From positions 115,177,794-115,241,793 of the forward strand of contig NC_055991.1 of assembly GCF_018446385.1 (NCBI RefSeq): a DNA stretch of 64,000 bases, read 5' to 3'. Shown one piece after another: positions 47,859-59,010 of the stretch (the stretch's first letter is position 1; each line of letters starts with the position of its first letter). The notes below the pieces were generated by a model. It worked only from the letters and a program-made list of their open reading frames with translations, searched no databases and was not told the DNA's origin. The DNA is from Zingiber officinale (lineage: Eukaryota > Streptophyta > Magnoliopsida > Zingiberales > Zingiberaceae). The translations under genes and the position numbers were made by a program.

Positions 47859-48309
47859 ACTAAATAGTTATTGGCAAACATAAATAAATAATAGCACAAA
47901 GAAATGTTTAAGAACATCATTAGGAAAAAAAACTGAAATGAAAACATAACAAGGAACATACATAAATAAATAATTTAATATGTTTCTTTTGTTGTTATGA
48001 ATACACATAACTTACAAAATAGCAAGGAACAAACAACACGCATTATTGATGTCAGATTTGTGAAGAAACAACAGAGCATCAATCAAGGTATCCCTTTAAG
48101 CAGGATAATGAATCATGAAATTTAACTAAAATACAGGAGAAGATACAGTGAGTGAATCCACTTCCTATACATTGGAAACTCTTTGCATAGAAAGAAATCT
48201 TAAAGGTAATAAATTCTGCTATGTCTATCCATCCATGTTGGTTCATCAAAAATAGACAAGAAAGTTCATGAGCTTCCTATACATTTAACTAAAACACAAG
48301 AGAAGATAC

Positions 48310-49062
48310 AATGAGTTACCAGAATGGAAAGGGCAGGAGGAAGAACGAGATACTGCCAGGAGTAGCTTCTCTGGTGGATGTTTGGTGGTGGAGCTTCACT
48401 AGCGGAGGAGCTTCACAGCGTGGAGGAGCTTGGAGCTTCGCCACGTGGAGGAGATTTAGGGCTTCAAGAAGCTTCGAGGAGCTTCACAGCGTGGAGGAGC
48501 TTGGAGCTTCGCCGCGTGGAGGAGAAGCTTCGAGGAGCTTCACAACATGGAGGAGCTTGGAGCTTCACCGCGTGGAGGAGATTTAGGGCTTCACAACGTG
48601 GAGAAGCTTGGAGCTTCACCGCGTGGAGATGCTCGGCTTTGAGAAGCTTCGAGGAGCTTCCAGCGTGGAGTAGCTGGCCGTCATCGTGGGTGGAGGAGGA
48701 GGGAGAAGCGGCGACAGTGGAGGAGAAGGGAGAAGTCGAGCCAAGCTGCGTGAGGTTCACAGCGTGGTGGAGGAGCTTGGAGCTTCGCTGCATGGAGTAG
48801 AGGACGAGCTTCGCTGGTGGAGGAGCTTTAGGGCTTTGCTAGTGGAGGAGAAGGGAGATAGGGCTTCGCTGGTGGTGGCGGAGAAGGGAGAAGTCGAGCC
48901 GAGAATCGCGTCGCAGGTGGAGGGGAAAGAGAAGCCGCGGGATTTAGGGCAAAAGCTTGCCTGTTTGCTCCGTATTGATTTTTTATTTCTTTTTTTTTCC
49001 ACGTAGGAAGTGCTGAGTCATTCCCTGAGCATTTCATGCTCCGTATTCCCTGAGCGTATCAT
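48310..49062 (-). repeat. Right terminal inverted repeat of MULE 2
   Basis: An array of GTGGAGGAGCTTGGAGCTTC phrases, then GCCGCGGGATTTAGGGCAAAAG, CACGTAGGAAGTGCTGAGTC and the terminal CCCTGAGCGTATCATTT, inverse to 41476-42125. The array has more copies here than on the left. Confidence 0.82.
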
Positions 49063-49065
49063 TTT

Positions 49066-50000
49066 TTTACCTCTTTTATTTTATCAATCTCGTTGTCATA
49101 TTCTTATTTTCCATTTTTGAATTTATTATATTTATCTTCGAGTTATTACAAATATATACAACTCATTGTATTTAATAAACACAACAAAAACTAAATTAAT
49201 AAATTTACATTTATTATTTATAAATTACTATAAATATCTTAACTTACTTAAATTACATTAAAAAAAATCTCTACTTTCTTGTCCTTTACCTATATTTAAT
49301 AGGTCTCCACTTCTATTTCAATCTCGTTGCTGATTATTTTAATTTTTCTTCTAACATGTCAAAATTTCTACCTTATTTTTTAAAATATTTTACCCCTCAA
49401 CCTCCTTGATATCTCTTGGGTTCTCTTCACACTAGATTGCTCATTAAATGGATTTACCTAATTATTTACCCTTGTACTTTTTTTTTTACCTTTCCATTAT
49501 GCTTCTACTTCATCTTTATTTTTTTTTTTCTTTTGCCAAGTTGCACAACGTGATGAGGTGGTAAAACAGTACAATCTTGTTCACCTACTGGGCCTTTTTT
49601 TTTTTTTTTTTTTTAATTTTTTTTTTACACTTTTACATGATATATACACTCCACGTAAATAATTTTTCATATTTCAAATAAAAAATATTACTCACAATAC
49701 GAATATGAGATCATTTTTATGAACAAATATACTGTAATAGCATGTGATAAAGGTCACTTTCTTCGAGAAGACGCAAGTATTGGAGTAATCAGTGTACCAT
49801 TAGGTTTTGATGTTTGGACAAAAAGTTTAATTTAAAATTTATATTTGTATTTGATATGCATTATTGAGTGTACAGGTGATAGGTGCAAAGGAAAATTCAA
49901 GTATGATTTTGATAAAGGTGAAGTCCAAGCATGAGAATCTTGGTGGTGTAAATCCAAGCTTAAGGTTTGATCATATAAGTCCAAGTGTGACTTAGCAAAA
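49066..50000. other. AT-rich intergenic sequence
   Basis: No gene seen. Poly-T tracts at 49519-49530 and 49597-49628. Confidence 0.45.
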
Positions 50001-50262
50001 GAAGACCTAACAACAAAGACAAGGCCAAAGGAAGCTCTTGAAGGTAAGACATGAAAGATAAGGAAGCATCCGAAAGACGCAAGACTGATGGAGGAGGCTA
50101 GAAGATAATGTCAAGGTTGTGCTGGCAAAGGAAGATCCGACAACAAGGACAAGGCCGAAAGAAAATCTTAAAGATAATATAGGAAGGATAGAGAAGCATC
50201 CGAGGGATGCAATACTGATGCAGGAGATTAGAAGGCAAAGTCAAGGTTGTACGGACGAGGAT
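50001..50262. repeat. Two-copy 130-bp tandem repeat
   Basis: Units start GAAGACCTAACAACAAAGAC (50001) and GAAGATCCGACAACAAGGAC (50131). With the upstream TCCAAGCATGAG and TCCAAGTGTGAC phrases it looks like part of a retrotransposon LTR, but no LTR ends were found. Confidence 0.65.
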
Positions 50263-51156
50263 AAATGTATGAGTGATTATACTTGGAGGTAAAATCCTAA
50301 GGTAAAGTTTACCAATCGCCTGATATATGTCTCGATCGATTAGTATATGTCTCAATCGACTGATAGTTAAGAACTAGCAAACAAGATAGAATTTCAAAAT
50401 TTGTGGGTCTAAAGTTACTAATAGTAATGTGAGGAAGTATTATTCTATTGCTATTCTTCATGGCTTTTATCCTTTCCTTTGTCCAAAACTATATTTCTTT
50501 AATAGTTTTTTTTTGAGTTGCATCCTTTGGAGTCTCTATTTCTATTTTTTTTTATAAATTTGATAGGTATTATGGCTACTAATTGATGATGTTAATTTGG
50601 GTTACATAAATTGAGGGAGACCTAACAAATCGGCTCGATCCAAACGGTTCAATAAGAAGAGTCCAGCAGGAAATCTAACACCAAAGTTTTATTCCAAATT
50701 CCAATTTTAAAAGCCTAGAAAAAAATTGCAAAATCTGGTTCAATTTGGTTTCAACCGGTTCAAGCTTTGGTCTAGTTCGTTTTGATCCAGTTCAGTAGAT
50801 GGCTTAAAAGGGGAATTTCAGCTCGATTAATCTCGGCTCGGGACCTTCACTGTTCGTGTTCTTTTTCCTTCTCTCAACCCTCACACGGAACTTAGATTTT
50901 TTGGATCATTTTTTACTATTCAAAGGATGATCCTTAAATATATATTGGTGGAGAAAAATAATCCCCATCTATTTTATAAATGGGGACCGTATATTCCATC
51001 AATACATATTTAAAGATCATTTTCTAGACTACAAAAAATGATCAAGAATATTTATTCTTCAAAAAAAATAAAATGATGGACATGAATTTATATGTCTATC
51101 CTTACTCATTTCGATTTTCCCTTCAACGTATCATAGCTCAACAGAAAAATCCTTCA
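50263..51156. other. Intergenic sequence upstream of the phosphodiesterase gene
   Basis: No gene seen. GATCGATTAG/TCAATCGACTGAT phrases at 50330-50362 may be LTR remnants. Short inverted phrases (ATAAATGGGGACCGTATATTC) lie near 50980. Confidence 0.35.
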
Positions 51157-51250
51157 AACCATGAGTCAAATGTGATGGTTCGTTACACGGATGGCCAAAT
51201 TTGACTCCTTGTGGAATAAAGCGACCACATCACCATCTCTTGCTCTCTAC
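51157..51250 (+). promoter_or_regulatory. Shared promoter-proximal element, copy 1
   Basis: Sequence ACCATGAGTCAAATGTG...CCAAATTTGACTCCTTGTG...AATAAAGCGACCACATCACC ends 98 bp before the phosphodiesterase start codon. A very similar stretch at 61338-61438 ends 98 bp before the VQ start codon. It may include the core promoter or 5' leader. No similarity continues into either flank. Confidence 0.6.
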
Positions 51251-51347
51251 CTTCTCCACCGCACCGGCGATTTCCTGCCTTTCTCCGCCTTTCTCCTCCT
51301 TTCTCCTCCTCGTCCCTTTCTCCCCGTCGGCTCCGCGACTGAAACCA

Positions 51348-52069
51348 ATGGACGAGGCCCCAGCTGAGGCGGCGAAGGAGGTGTACTCCGTGTGGGCCCT
51401 TCCGCCGGGAGACGTGTGTGACCGGATCAAGCGTATCATGGCCGCCCTCCGCTCCGAGTTCGGAGGCCCCAGGTTCAAGCCCCACATCACTGTGGTCGGC
51501 GCCATCTCCCTCGCGCCCGACGACGCCCTCCGCCGATTCCGATCCGCCTGCGCCGCACTCTCCCGCTACCCTGCCCGTGTCTCCGCCGCCGCCCCCGGCA
51601 ACTTCTTCTTCTTCATCGATCCTTCCCCCGAGGCACGTCCTTACCCCCCAAACCGTCTCCTTTTCAACATGTCTCTCCTCAAAACCCTAACTTGATTCTT
51701 TCCTTTGCTTGCTATCTGCAAGGTGATCGAGACCAAATCCCACGCCTGCGCCCACTTCGGATACGACAATTCGACGCGTAAGCTTAGCGATTTCACTAAA
51801 AGCTAGCTGTTTCATTTGAGATCGTTCGGCTTTTGATTACCACCCTCTGGATCGCAGCGTATACTCCGCATTTGAGTCTCTTGTACGCGGATTTGCCGGA
51901 CGAGGTGAAGGAGAAGGCTCGGCAGCGGGTGGAAGAGCTGGACAAGGAGATCGCCGGTGTCACCTTCGAGGTCGCGGCGCTCGCGCTCTGGAAGACGGAC
52001 ACGGAAGACAAGAGCTTGGAATCGTGGGAGCCAGTGGAGGTCTACCAGCTGCCTCCAAATCCCAAGTAA
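51348..52069 (+). CDS. Cyclic phosphodiesterase, 2H family
   Basis: Three exons, 51348-51632, 51723-51777 and 51858-52069, encode 183 aa, close to the roughly 180 aa usual for plant cyclic phosphodiesterases. The two catalytic HxT/S motifs are PHITVVG (His 46) and PHLSLLY (His 118). The family opens ADP-ribose 1'',2''-cyclic phosphate, a by-product of tRNA splicing, to the 1''-phosphate, and is thought to be cytosolic. The ATG at 51348 begins MDEAPAEAAKEVYSVW. Intron 1 starts with GC (GAG/GCACGT) and ends AG; intron 2 is GT-AG. Exon 1 is very GC-rich. A broken duplicate lies 11 kb upstream. No defects seen. Confidence 0.93.
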
Positions 52070-54014
52070 ACAAACTCTCTTAACATGCTTACAATCTACT
52101 CGACCAATGGTCACAGTGAACTGCAATAAAGCTTACGAATAGTCCTTGCTATGCTTCTATCCAATTTAGTTCCTTTTTTGTTGCTGAATCTGCTATCAAC
52201 TATTCAACAATGACAATCTTTCTTTTGAAATTGCAAACCATAAATGCATCTGGGTGACAAAAACTGAACAGATTGTTGTATGCAAAGAAAGAGTTTAGTT
52301 TAACATTAATGCACACTAAAGAAATTGCATATCATCAAAACCAAGGTGTATGTTGTATGCAAAGAAAGAGTTTAGTTTAACATTAATGCACACTAAAGAA
52401 AGAGTAAGGTGTATGCCATTTGCTGGTTCTCTTTTGAGACAAAGGAAGCAAGGAACCTCCAAAATGAGAGCCATTGTTGATGTGTGTATTCAACTTCTTG
52501 ATTATGCTATGCGATGTGCATTAACCAATTTGATAGGAGCAATCCATGCATTGTCTTCCAACTAAGTGAGAATTTGTTTCTTTTCATTTTTGAAGAGTTC
52601 AGGAAGATCCAAAAAGACATAAGTGTAAGTTAGAATTGTTATAAGATAACATAGCGAAATGAAAACCGAGAACCCACCGATGCTGCCTAAATGTCCTGCA
52701 AAACATTATCGGTAAGCAATGCTACCATGGATAGTTCCGAAGAAAGTTGATGACCCTTGGTAATCTTATCCAGCACTTGTAGATGAATAGCAGGTTATTG
52801 AGAGGAATGTAAAGCATCTTAAGATACTAGGGGGCAAGGAGGCGAGAAGCCAAGGAAGAAGATGAAAACGTCAGGAAGTTCGATAAAGCCAAGTGCGAGT
52901 TTTGAATCTTACTAAGGCAACCAACCAAACGAAAAGTGAGATACTGATGCTAGTCGAGGATATGTTGATAATCTATGGACAATTAACTTTGCTGTGTTTG
53001 TAAGGAAGTTTATAACCCTCAGAAATCTGAGGAAAGAGGAGAAACTAAGAACAAAGATAAACAGATCAAAATAAAATAAAAATAAATCAAAACCAATTGA
53101 ATTAGATTGTATGGCTACCTAAAAGCATGCAACTAAGGACAAATCTTCTGGTTCACAAATGTTCAATTAGAGAGACAAAAGAAAATATAGATCGTATTTA
53201 AAAACACTAAAGTCCTAAATTCTAACAGGTCAGCCATCTAATTGTTTTAATTATTTAAGGACAGAAAACACCTTAGATGACTAAGGATATCTCCAATAGT
53301 CAGAACTTTTTTTTTTTTTTTTTTTTTGAGATTCTTAATATGCTACATCATTGCATGTCAAAAGCATAAAAATCTAATACTTTCTCCACTATAAATAAAC
53401 AAAACAAACCTTCTTGTAACTTTTTTATATATTCTAAATTATTAAATCACACATCTTTATTTTAAATGGTCCCATCTACATTACTAATTTTAAGAGAAAA
53501 AAGTAAATTTAAAATTTTACTACTATTCTTAAATTAAAAATCTCAAATCTCACATTTTTTCCCCATTTTTTTTTTTATTTAACAAACCTCTTAAAAATCT
53601 TGCAGGAGGTCCTAGATCAGTATTAAAAAAAACTATCAATACTATCATTTGACCGATCCATAGTCTAATATAGGATAACATGTAGATCAAGTGGTCTTTT
53701 TTTATTTTCTGTTTTTTTTAAAAAAATATCTTTGATTTATTTTTTACCTTTTAAAATATTTTCTATTTTTATATTATTTAAACATTATTATGTTGTTGTT
53801 TTTAAATAATTTCCTTCAGGCTTGGGCTAGGATAGGCACAGGTCAACGTAACCAAGCCCGTGCTTATGTACATCATGGGTCATGCCAATTCTGACCTCAC
53901 ATGACAGCGAAACAAGTTGATTAAGCCCTTGCTACGTTTGGCCTGAACACGATCCATCGACACCACTAGTGCCTTATTTACCCTAAAAATGATTCAAAGA
54001 AACGGTTGATTATG
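52070..54014. other. Intergenic sequence with a short tandem duplication
   Basis: No gene beyond the 3' end of the phosphodiesterase. A 48-bp block (TGTATGCAAAGAAAGAGTTT... to CACACTAAAGAAA) at about 52276-52322 is repeated at 52353-52400. Poly-T at 53308-53328. Confidence 0.5.
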
Positions 54015-54960
54015 TAGGATCACTTTGACGTTAAGGGATTGAATAGCGTAATTGTCTTTTTGGTCATTTCTTTTTCTAACATAGTTGTTAATAGCGTAGC
54101 AGAATAACACACACTGAAAAATAATACAAAGAAACACAAAGAACACTAAATTTATTTGGCTATGCACGAAGTGATCATCCACTAATATCTTTCTCCTTTT
54201 CGAACTCTTTTGGAAGCAAAGAAATCTCTTATAAGTTGTAAGACAATCACAATACAAAATATGAGTAGTAATATAAGAAATAAACGTGTAAGTAAAACAA
54301 GCATACTCGTCGTAGATCGGCTAGAAACCCTGAGTGTCGTGATACTCTTTCTAGTGCCTCCCGAACGACATGAGTAAAATTTGGAGCACTTTCTGAGTGC
54401 TAGCACAATGATGGACGTTCGCAAGAGTTGATGGAAGATGCTGCCTCGACTCCCCTTTATGCAACTTGATAGACACTTCTCCGGTCGAGTAGAGGCCCTC
54501 TGATCGACTGGAGGTCCTCCGGTCGCCTGGACCTCCGCTAATGTAGCTGCAAGCTCAATCCTCTTCGAGAAAAGTTTTGACCTCACGGTTGATCGAGCGT
54601 GCCCTCCTGTCGAGTAGGGTAGAGTCGTAGAGGCCCTCTAATCGACTGGAGGCCCAACGATCTCATGGACCTCCGCTGACGTAGCTGCAAACTCGATCCT
54701 CTTCGAGAAAAGTTTTGACCTCATGGTCGACTGAACACCCTCTTGTCACCTGGAGCTTAGCCAAAACTTATCAAAGACTCGACTTGTTTGGACTCAATGT
54801 TGACTCCCATCAACCTTTCGATCGACCGAACTACGTTCCGGTCCATAGAACCATGAATTCGATGACTCAGACCAGTTCCCAACCTGTCCCGCTCGAGCCT
54901 TAGTCTCAGTGCTGTTTTCTGCAAGACAAACAAACAAACAACACACAAACACATGCAAAA
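54015..54960 (-). repeat. Sirevirus-type LTR remnant 1
   Basis: TGTAGGATCACTTTG...GGGATTGAATAGCG...GCGTAGCAGAATAACACAC follows the same order of motifs as the start of the LTRs at 2180 and 30124 (TGTTAGGATC, GTGTGAATAGCC, GCGCAGCGGAAATA). A diverged ~145-bp tandem pair with CTCTTCGAGAAAAGTTTTGACC (54560 and 54704) and GATCGACTGGAGG motifs follows. No internal region is attached. Confidence 0.5.
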
Positions 54961-56370
54961 CTTAGTACTTGATCTTGGATCGGGTGGACCAACTAGAGAG
55001 AGTGAATAACCTACAAAGTAAAGTTACAACTTCTCTTGCTTTTGAGCTAACAAGGACACACACTAATTAATCAATAAAAGAAATAACATTAAAATAAGTA
55101 AGAGACTCAGAGATTTTACTTGATTTACAATCGGAGAGTTGCTAATCCAAGATAATGAAAGCACTAAGCAAAACTCCTTGACAAAGGTCGGAAATGGAAA
55201 AGTCCCTTACAACAGTTGGAAGCTCAAAAACGAAGTACATAAAATGAATACTGAGTGTGTTATTGAACTCTTAACTCTAGGGGACTATTTATATCCCACT
55301 ATGCAAAAGTTATCGTTGCATTGGAGGCGCTTCCAATGACATCTAGGGTGCCTCCAATGAGCTGAAATCTCATTTGCGTCGCAATGGCTCCGCAACAGAT
55401 TTGTGCCATTGGAGGCACAGCCAATTGATCTGAGGAACCCTGTCTATTGTTTATCTGAGACACCTCTAATCAACCGAGGCGCCTCAAGTCTCTTCCACGG
55501 TAGCTGATCTGTTGGACATTCGAGGCATCTTAAGCCAACTGAGGCGCCTCGGGTCTTCATGGTCAACTTTTGAGTTGACCATTTTTGAACCCCGTTCGTT
55601 TGGGTGATGCTCTAGTGTCCGAAGTTGAGCTCACCCAAACCCAACTCCGACCTTATCCTTGAGCAGATTTTCTCTCAGCTTCTCGTTCCTCGAATGCAAC
55701 GTGTGCGTCATTCTTGCTCCACCAGTATACTTTTCCACAGCTCCTCATCCCTCGGATGTACCGAGCATGTTGACTCACTTCCCGTGTCATCCTTCTCGCT
55801 TGGTGCGTCTTCCACTCGACCTTTTGTATTCCTAAGTTCATGCACACTCAGATACAAGATATCAAATACCCAGGATCTAAGTTAGCTCAGTTGATTATAT
55901 GAAAATTGATCCGGGGTACTTACACTTGATTTACCTTACCTATTAGGTTCACTTACTTGGAGTTCATTCTTCCAAGACTTTTCTCTTTGTCAAGTGTTCA
56001 GCTTCTAGTTGATCCATCTTAGACTTAACCTAGTTCCCATCTAGGCTTGCATAATTTTCAACTAGGTCTTCCACCGTGTAGCCCAACTAGAACTTTCCCT
56101 ACCTAGTCCCGCTAAAACTTTTCACTATTTGTTCCCAACTTAAATTTCCCTTTGCCTACTCCCAGTAGGTATTTCCACCAACCTACTAAGTATCTGATTT
56201 TAATTTGGACTTCTAACTCATTTTTAAGCTTCAAGCCAACCTTGACTATGCTGGGATTCGTCACTTAACTTGATCAAGTTACTTGGTCTTGATCAAATTC
56301 TTTTAAATATGCTCTTTAAATAAACATTCAAAACTCTTGTCTATGTCCATCGCACCATTGCAACACTGAT
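54961..56370 (-). repeat. Sirevirus-type LTR remnant 2
   Basis: Opens with GATCTTGGATCGGGTGGACC...CTAGAGAGAGTGAATAACC, again the LTR-start pattern, then GAGGCGCCTCNGG dyads (55330-55560) and CTAGTTCCCATCTAGG-type phrases like the CTCACCAGG arrays of the element at 30124. It ends near GCACCATTGCAACACTG. TAGTAC occurs at both edges and could be a target duplication. Probably a solo LTR. Confidence 0.45.
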
Positions 56371-57171
56371 AGTACAACAGAAAAACTCTCCGGTGAGTTC
56401 TCAACGAACTTGCAATCTCATGGCAAGTTTGCGGCCAAGTTACCGCGCGAATTCCTTCGTCTCGCCTCTTTCCACAATTGATTCCTTTTGTCTTTTAAGT
56501 TCTATCCATCCTCCAGAGGAAACAGGCACAAGAACACGACACTCGTATAATAATAATAATGTACGAGCCAAACAAAGACATAAAATTTATATAGTAAATT
56601 TCTAAATAGTTAAGATAAATATAATTTACATAATTAATATAGTTTCAATAATGATTATTACAATCTTTAAAAAACATATTAATTTAAATGTTAAATTAGA
56701 ATAGATTAAAGTAGTTAGTGAAGATTAGGCCATGCTTAGATCGAAACGTGTGCCACATTTAAATATTATATATATTTTTTTTTAACTTTTACATTTTTGG
56801 AAACTTGTTAAGAAGCCAAAAGATTAAGTAGTAGCTGCTCAGATTTGGTTGGGTTGGTGGCCCTTCCTTAATTGATGATTACCAAATATGCTTGTCTTCT
56901 CCTTTGATATTAATAGTAAAAAAAAGGTACACTGATTTTTTTAATCCTTTTTTAAAAATATTTTATTTTCTTTTGTACTCATTTAATTATTAAATTAATA
57001 AATAAGTATAGTAAACAAATAATTAATTTCATCCTAAATATTTCTCATAATTCGTGAAAGGAAATAAATTATAAAATCAATTTATAATTATCATCAGATA
57101 ACTAACAATAAAAAGACTATTTTTTTACAGTATAAAGTCTATAGAGAAATGATCATGATTAAATTAATAAA
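56371..57171. other. Intergenic sequence
   Basis: Mostly AT-rich; no gene seen. Confidence 0.4.
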
Positions 57172-57420
57172 TAAAAAAATTATTAATCAGATTGGTTAAC
57201 GTCGAATCTGGGATGATCGATCTGATCCCACGAAAGTTTCCCATCGGACACCAGGGCAAATTAGAAAGCGCTCCAGCGGACAGCTCAAAAGTCCAACATC
57301 CTTTAGTTGCATGCTCCATTTGAAAGAAAAATTCTTACAAATTCGCCATAGCTATGGCTCGAATCGTAAGTACCTGGGTGACAATTTGGATACCTTGCTG
57401 CTACACTATAGTCCCGGGAG
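57172..57420 (-). mobile_element. SINE family 1, copy C
   Basis: In inverse: GGACTATAGTGTAGCAGCAAGG, CACCCAGGTAC, CGATTCGAGCC (B-box-like), ATGGCGAATTTGTAAGAATTT, and an end GATTAATAATTTTTTT, matching copies A and B through most of the length. The tRNA-like head is clearest here. Confidence 0.75.
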
Positions 57421-57664
57421 CATGATTAAATTAATAAATAAGATTCATATAATGAAGCACAATTAATGACACTTTGTCACTAAATGAAAAATATATTATC
57501 TATTTATTTATTTATTTTAATCTAGATATTCAACATTTTACTATTCGATTAATTTTAAAGATGATTAATTTAATTCTATAGAAATTTTCTACTAATTATG
57601 AGGATAAATCATAAAACAGAGATAGATTATGATGGATAATTTAATATCACAAATTTTTTAAATT
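57421..57664. repeat. Dispersed repeat copy near 57515-57645
   Basis: TCTAGATATTCAACATTTTAC...AGATGATTAATTTAATTCTAT...GGATAAATC resembles 60888-61000. The function or class is unknown. Confidence 0.4.
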
Positions 57665-58476
57665 CCCTAAGAATATGTTTGGTTTGGGGTTATCCTTGAT
57701 AACCTTGATTATCCATCTAAGGTTATCAACGAAAATCCTGTTTGGTTTAGGTAATCGATGATTCTCGAGTAATATTTCATGCTCGACACGTCAACAAAAG
57801 GGGCATGCAATTCGAAATCGGAATACTTCAGAAAACTAAGGTTTTTCTTGATTTCGGGATTAACGAAATTTTTTTTATCCAAAATATCCTCGAATAAGAG
57901 AAAAATGTGATAAAAAGGAAAAATGTAAAGAAAAAATAAAATATTTTCTTAAAAAATAAAAAATGTAAAAAAACATAAAAAAAAGGAAAACATTAAAAAA
58001 AATTTAAAAAATTAAAAGTGGGAAAAATAAAAAAAATAGAAAAACTAAAAATTTTAAAAAATTTAAAAACAAAAAAAAATAATAAAAAAAAATTAAAAAA
58101 TATATAAAAAAATAAAAAAAAGGAAAATAGAAAAACATAAAAAAAAACGTTAAAAAATAAAAAAAAATAAATGAAAAGGAATAAAAAATTAAACAAACAC
58201 AAAAAAATAAAGAAAAATTTGAAAAAGAAATATAAAAAAAAACTTAAAGTTTAATAATAATAATATATGATTGGTTTTGTAACTAAGGTAATATAGTAAA
58301 ATATTAAAATAGATTATTCATTAAAACTTCAAACAAACAAGTTTTATTGTATTACCTAAGTTGAATCAAATAACATTTGATTATGTTTTATTCTCTATAA
58401 TTTTGATTATATGATTACTTAATAATCACATAACCAAAATTATATATATGATAACTTAAACTAAACACATCCTAAG
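57665..58476. mobile_element. Candidate MITE of about 0.8 kb with an A-rich core
   Basis: The left end CTAAGAATATGTTTGGTTTG and the right end AAACTAAACACATCCTAAG are imperfect inverted repeats of about 28 bp, with GGTTATC/GATAAC just inside. The core 57900-58240 is almost entirely A with few G and T on this strand. No transposase; target duplication unclear. Confidence 0.55.
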
Positions 58477-58489
58477 TGTAATGTGTTTC

Positions 58490-58645
58490 GGATGACCATC
58501 ACATCATAGTTCGGGGAGCATTTGGTGACTATATGGTTACTTATGTAATTTCAATTATTCTAATAATTTTAGATAATTCGATGATCATCGCACCGTAATT
58601 CCAGGAGCATTTGGTTACTATCTTGTTACTTGTGTAATTTAAAAT
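58490..58645. repeat. Short tandem duplication
   Basis: TGATCATCRCACCRTAATTCCAGGAGCATTTGGT-type blocks at about 58492-58570 and 58580-58645, each followed by TTACTTRTGTAATTT. Confidence 0.55.
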
Positions 58646-58819
58646 TTTCGAATAAAATCTCAACAACTTTTCATTTTTCTATTCGACCTCGATCCTGAAA
58701 ATGTCTATAAAGACACAAAAGCATTAAAATACACCTGTTTAGAAAAAATTTGACTCTCATTATCTCACCTCTTATCACAGCTTGTAGAATCATGATTTAG
58801 ATAATAAGGTTCTTTCGGG

Positions 58820-59010
58820 ACGGTGCGATGATTAAAATATGGGATATTATCATATGAGGTCTTGGGGTCGAAATTCGACGTGATCGAGCATAATCTCCTC
58901 CATGTCTTGGCCATTTGCACTAATGGCTATTAGTCATCCGTGATTTATCTCCTCTGTGTTGGCCTAGGAACAGGTTGGCGGGGGCGCTAAAGACGAGCGA
59001 ATCATCTTTT
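58820..59010 (+). mobile_element. SINE family 2, single copy
   Basis: GACGGTGCGATGATTAAAATATGGG followed by GGGGTCGAAATTCGACG (B-box-like), then a body with TCCATGTCTTGGCCATTTGCAC, TTGGCCTAGG and GGCGGGGGCGCTAA. The layout and GC content stand out from the surrounding AT-rich DNA and fit a tRNA-derived SINE. Only one copy is in the window. Confidence 0.55.

Larger units (their letters stand above)
41473..49065. mobile_element. Mutator-like element (MULE) 2, with FAR1-type transposase
   Basis: Inverted repeats of about 0.65-0.75 kb bound a 7.6-kb unit. The outer ends share AAATGATACGCTCAGGGAAT inversely (41476 and 49062). Inside are a plus-strand GRF-type zinc-finger gene, an inverted-repeat module with a host-gene fragment, and a convergent minus-strand FAR1/MULE transposase. 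The target duplication is obscured by poly-T on both sides. All genes are broken, so the copy is not autonomous. Confidence 0.85.

Noticed and set aside
57993-58202. Phe-rich 69-codon frame
   Set aside because: Reverse translation of the A-rich low-complexity core of a MITE.
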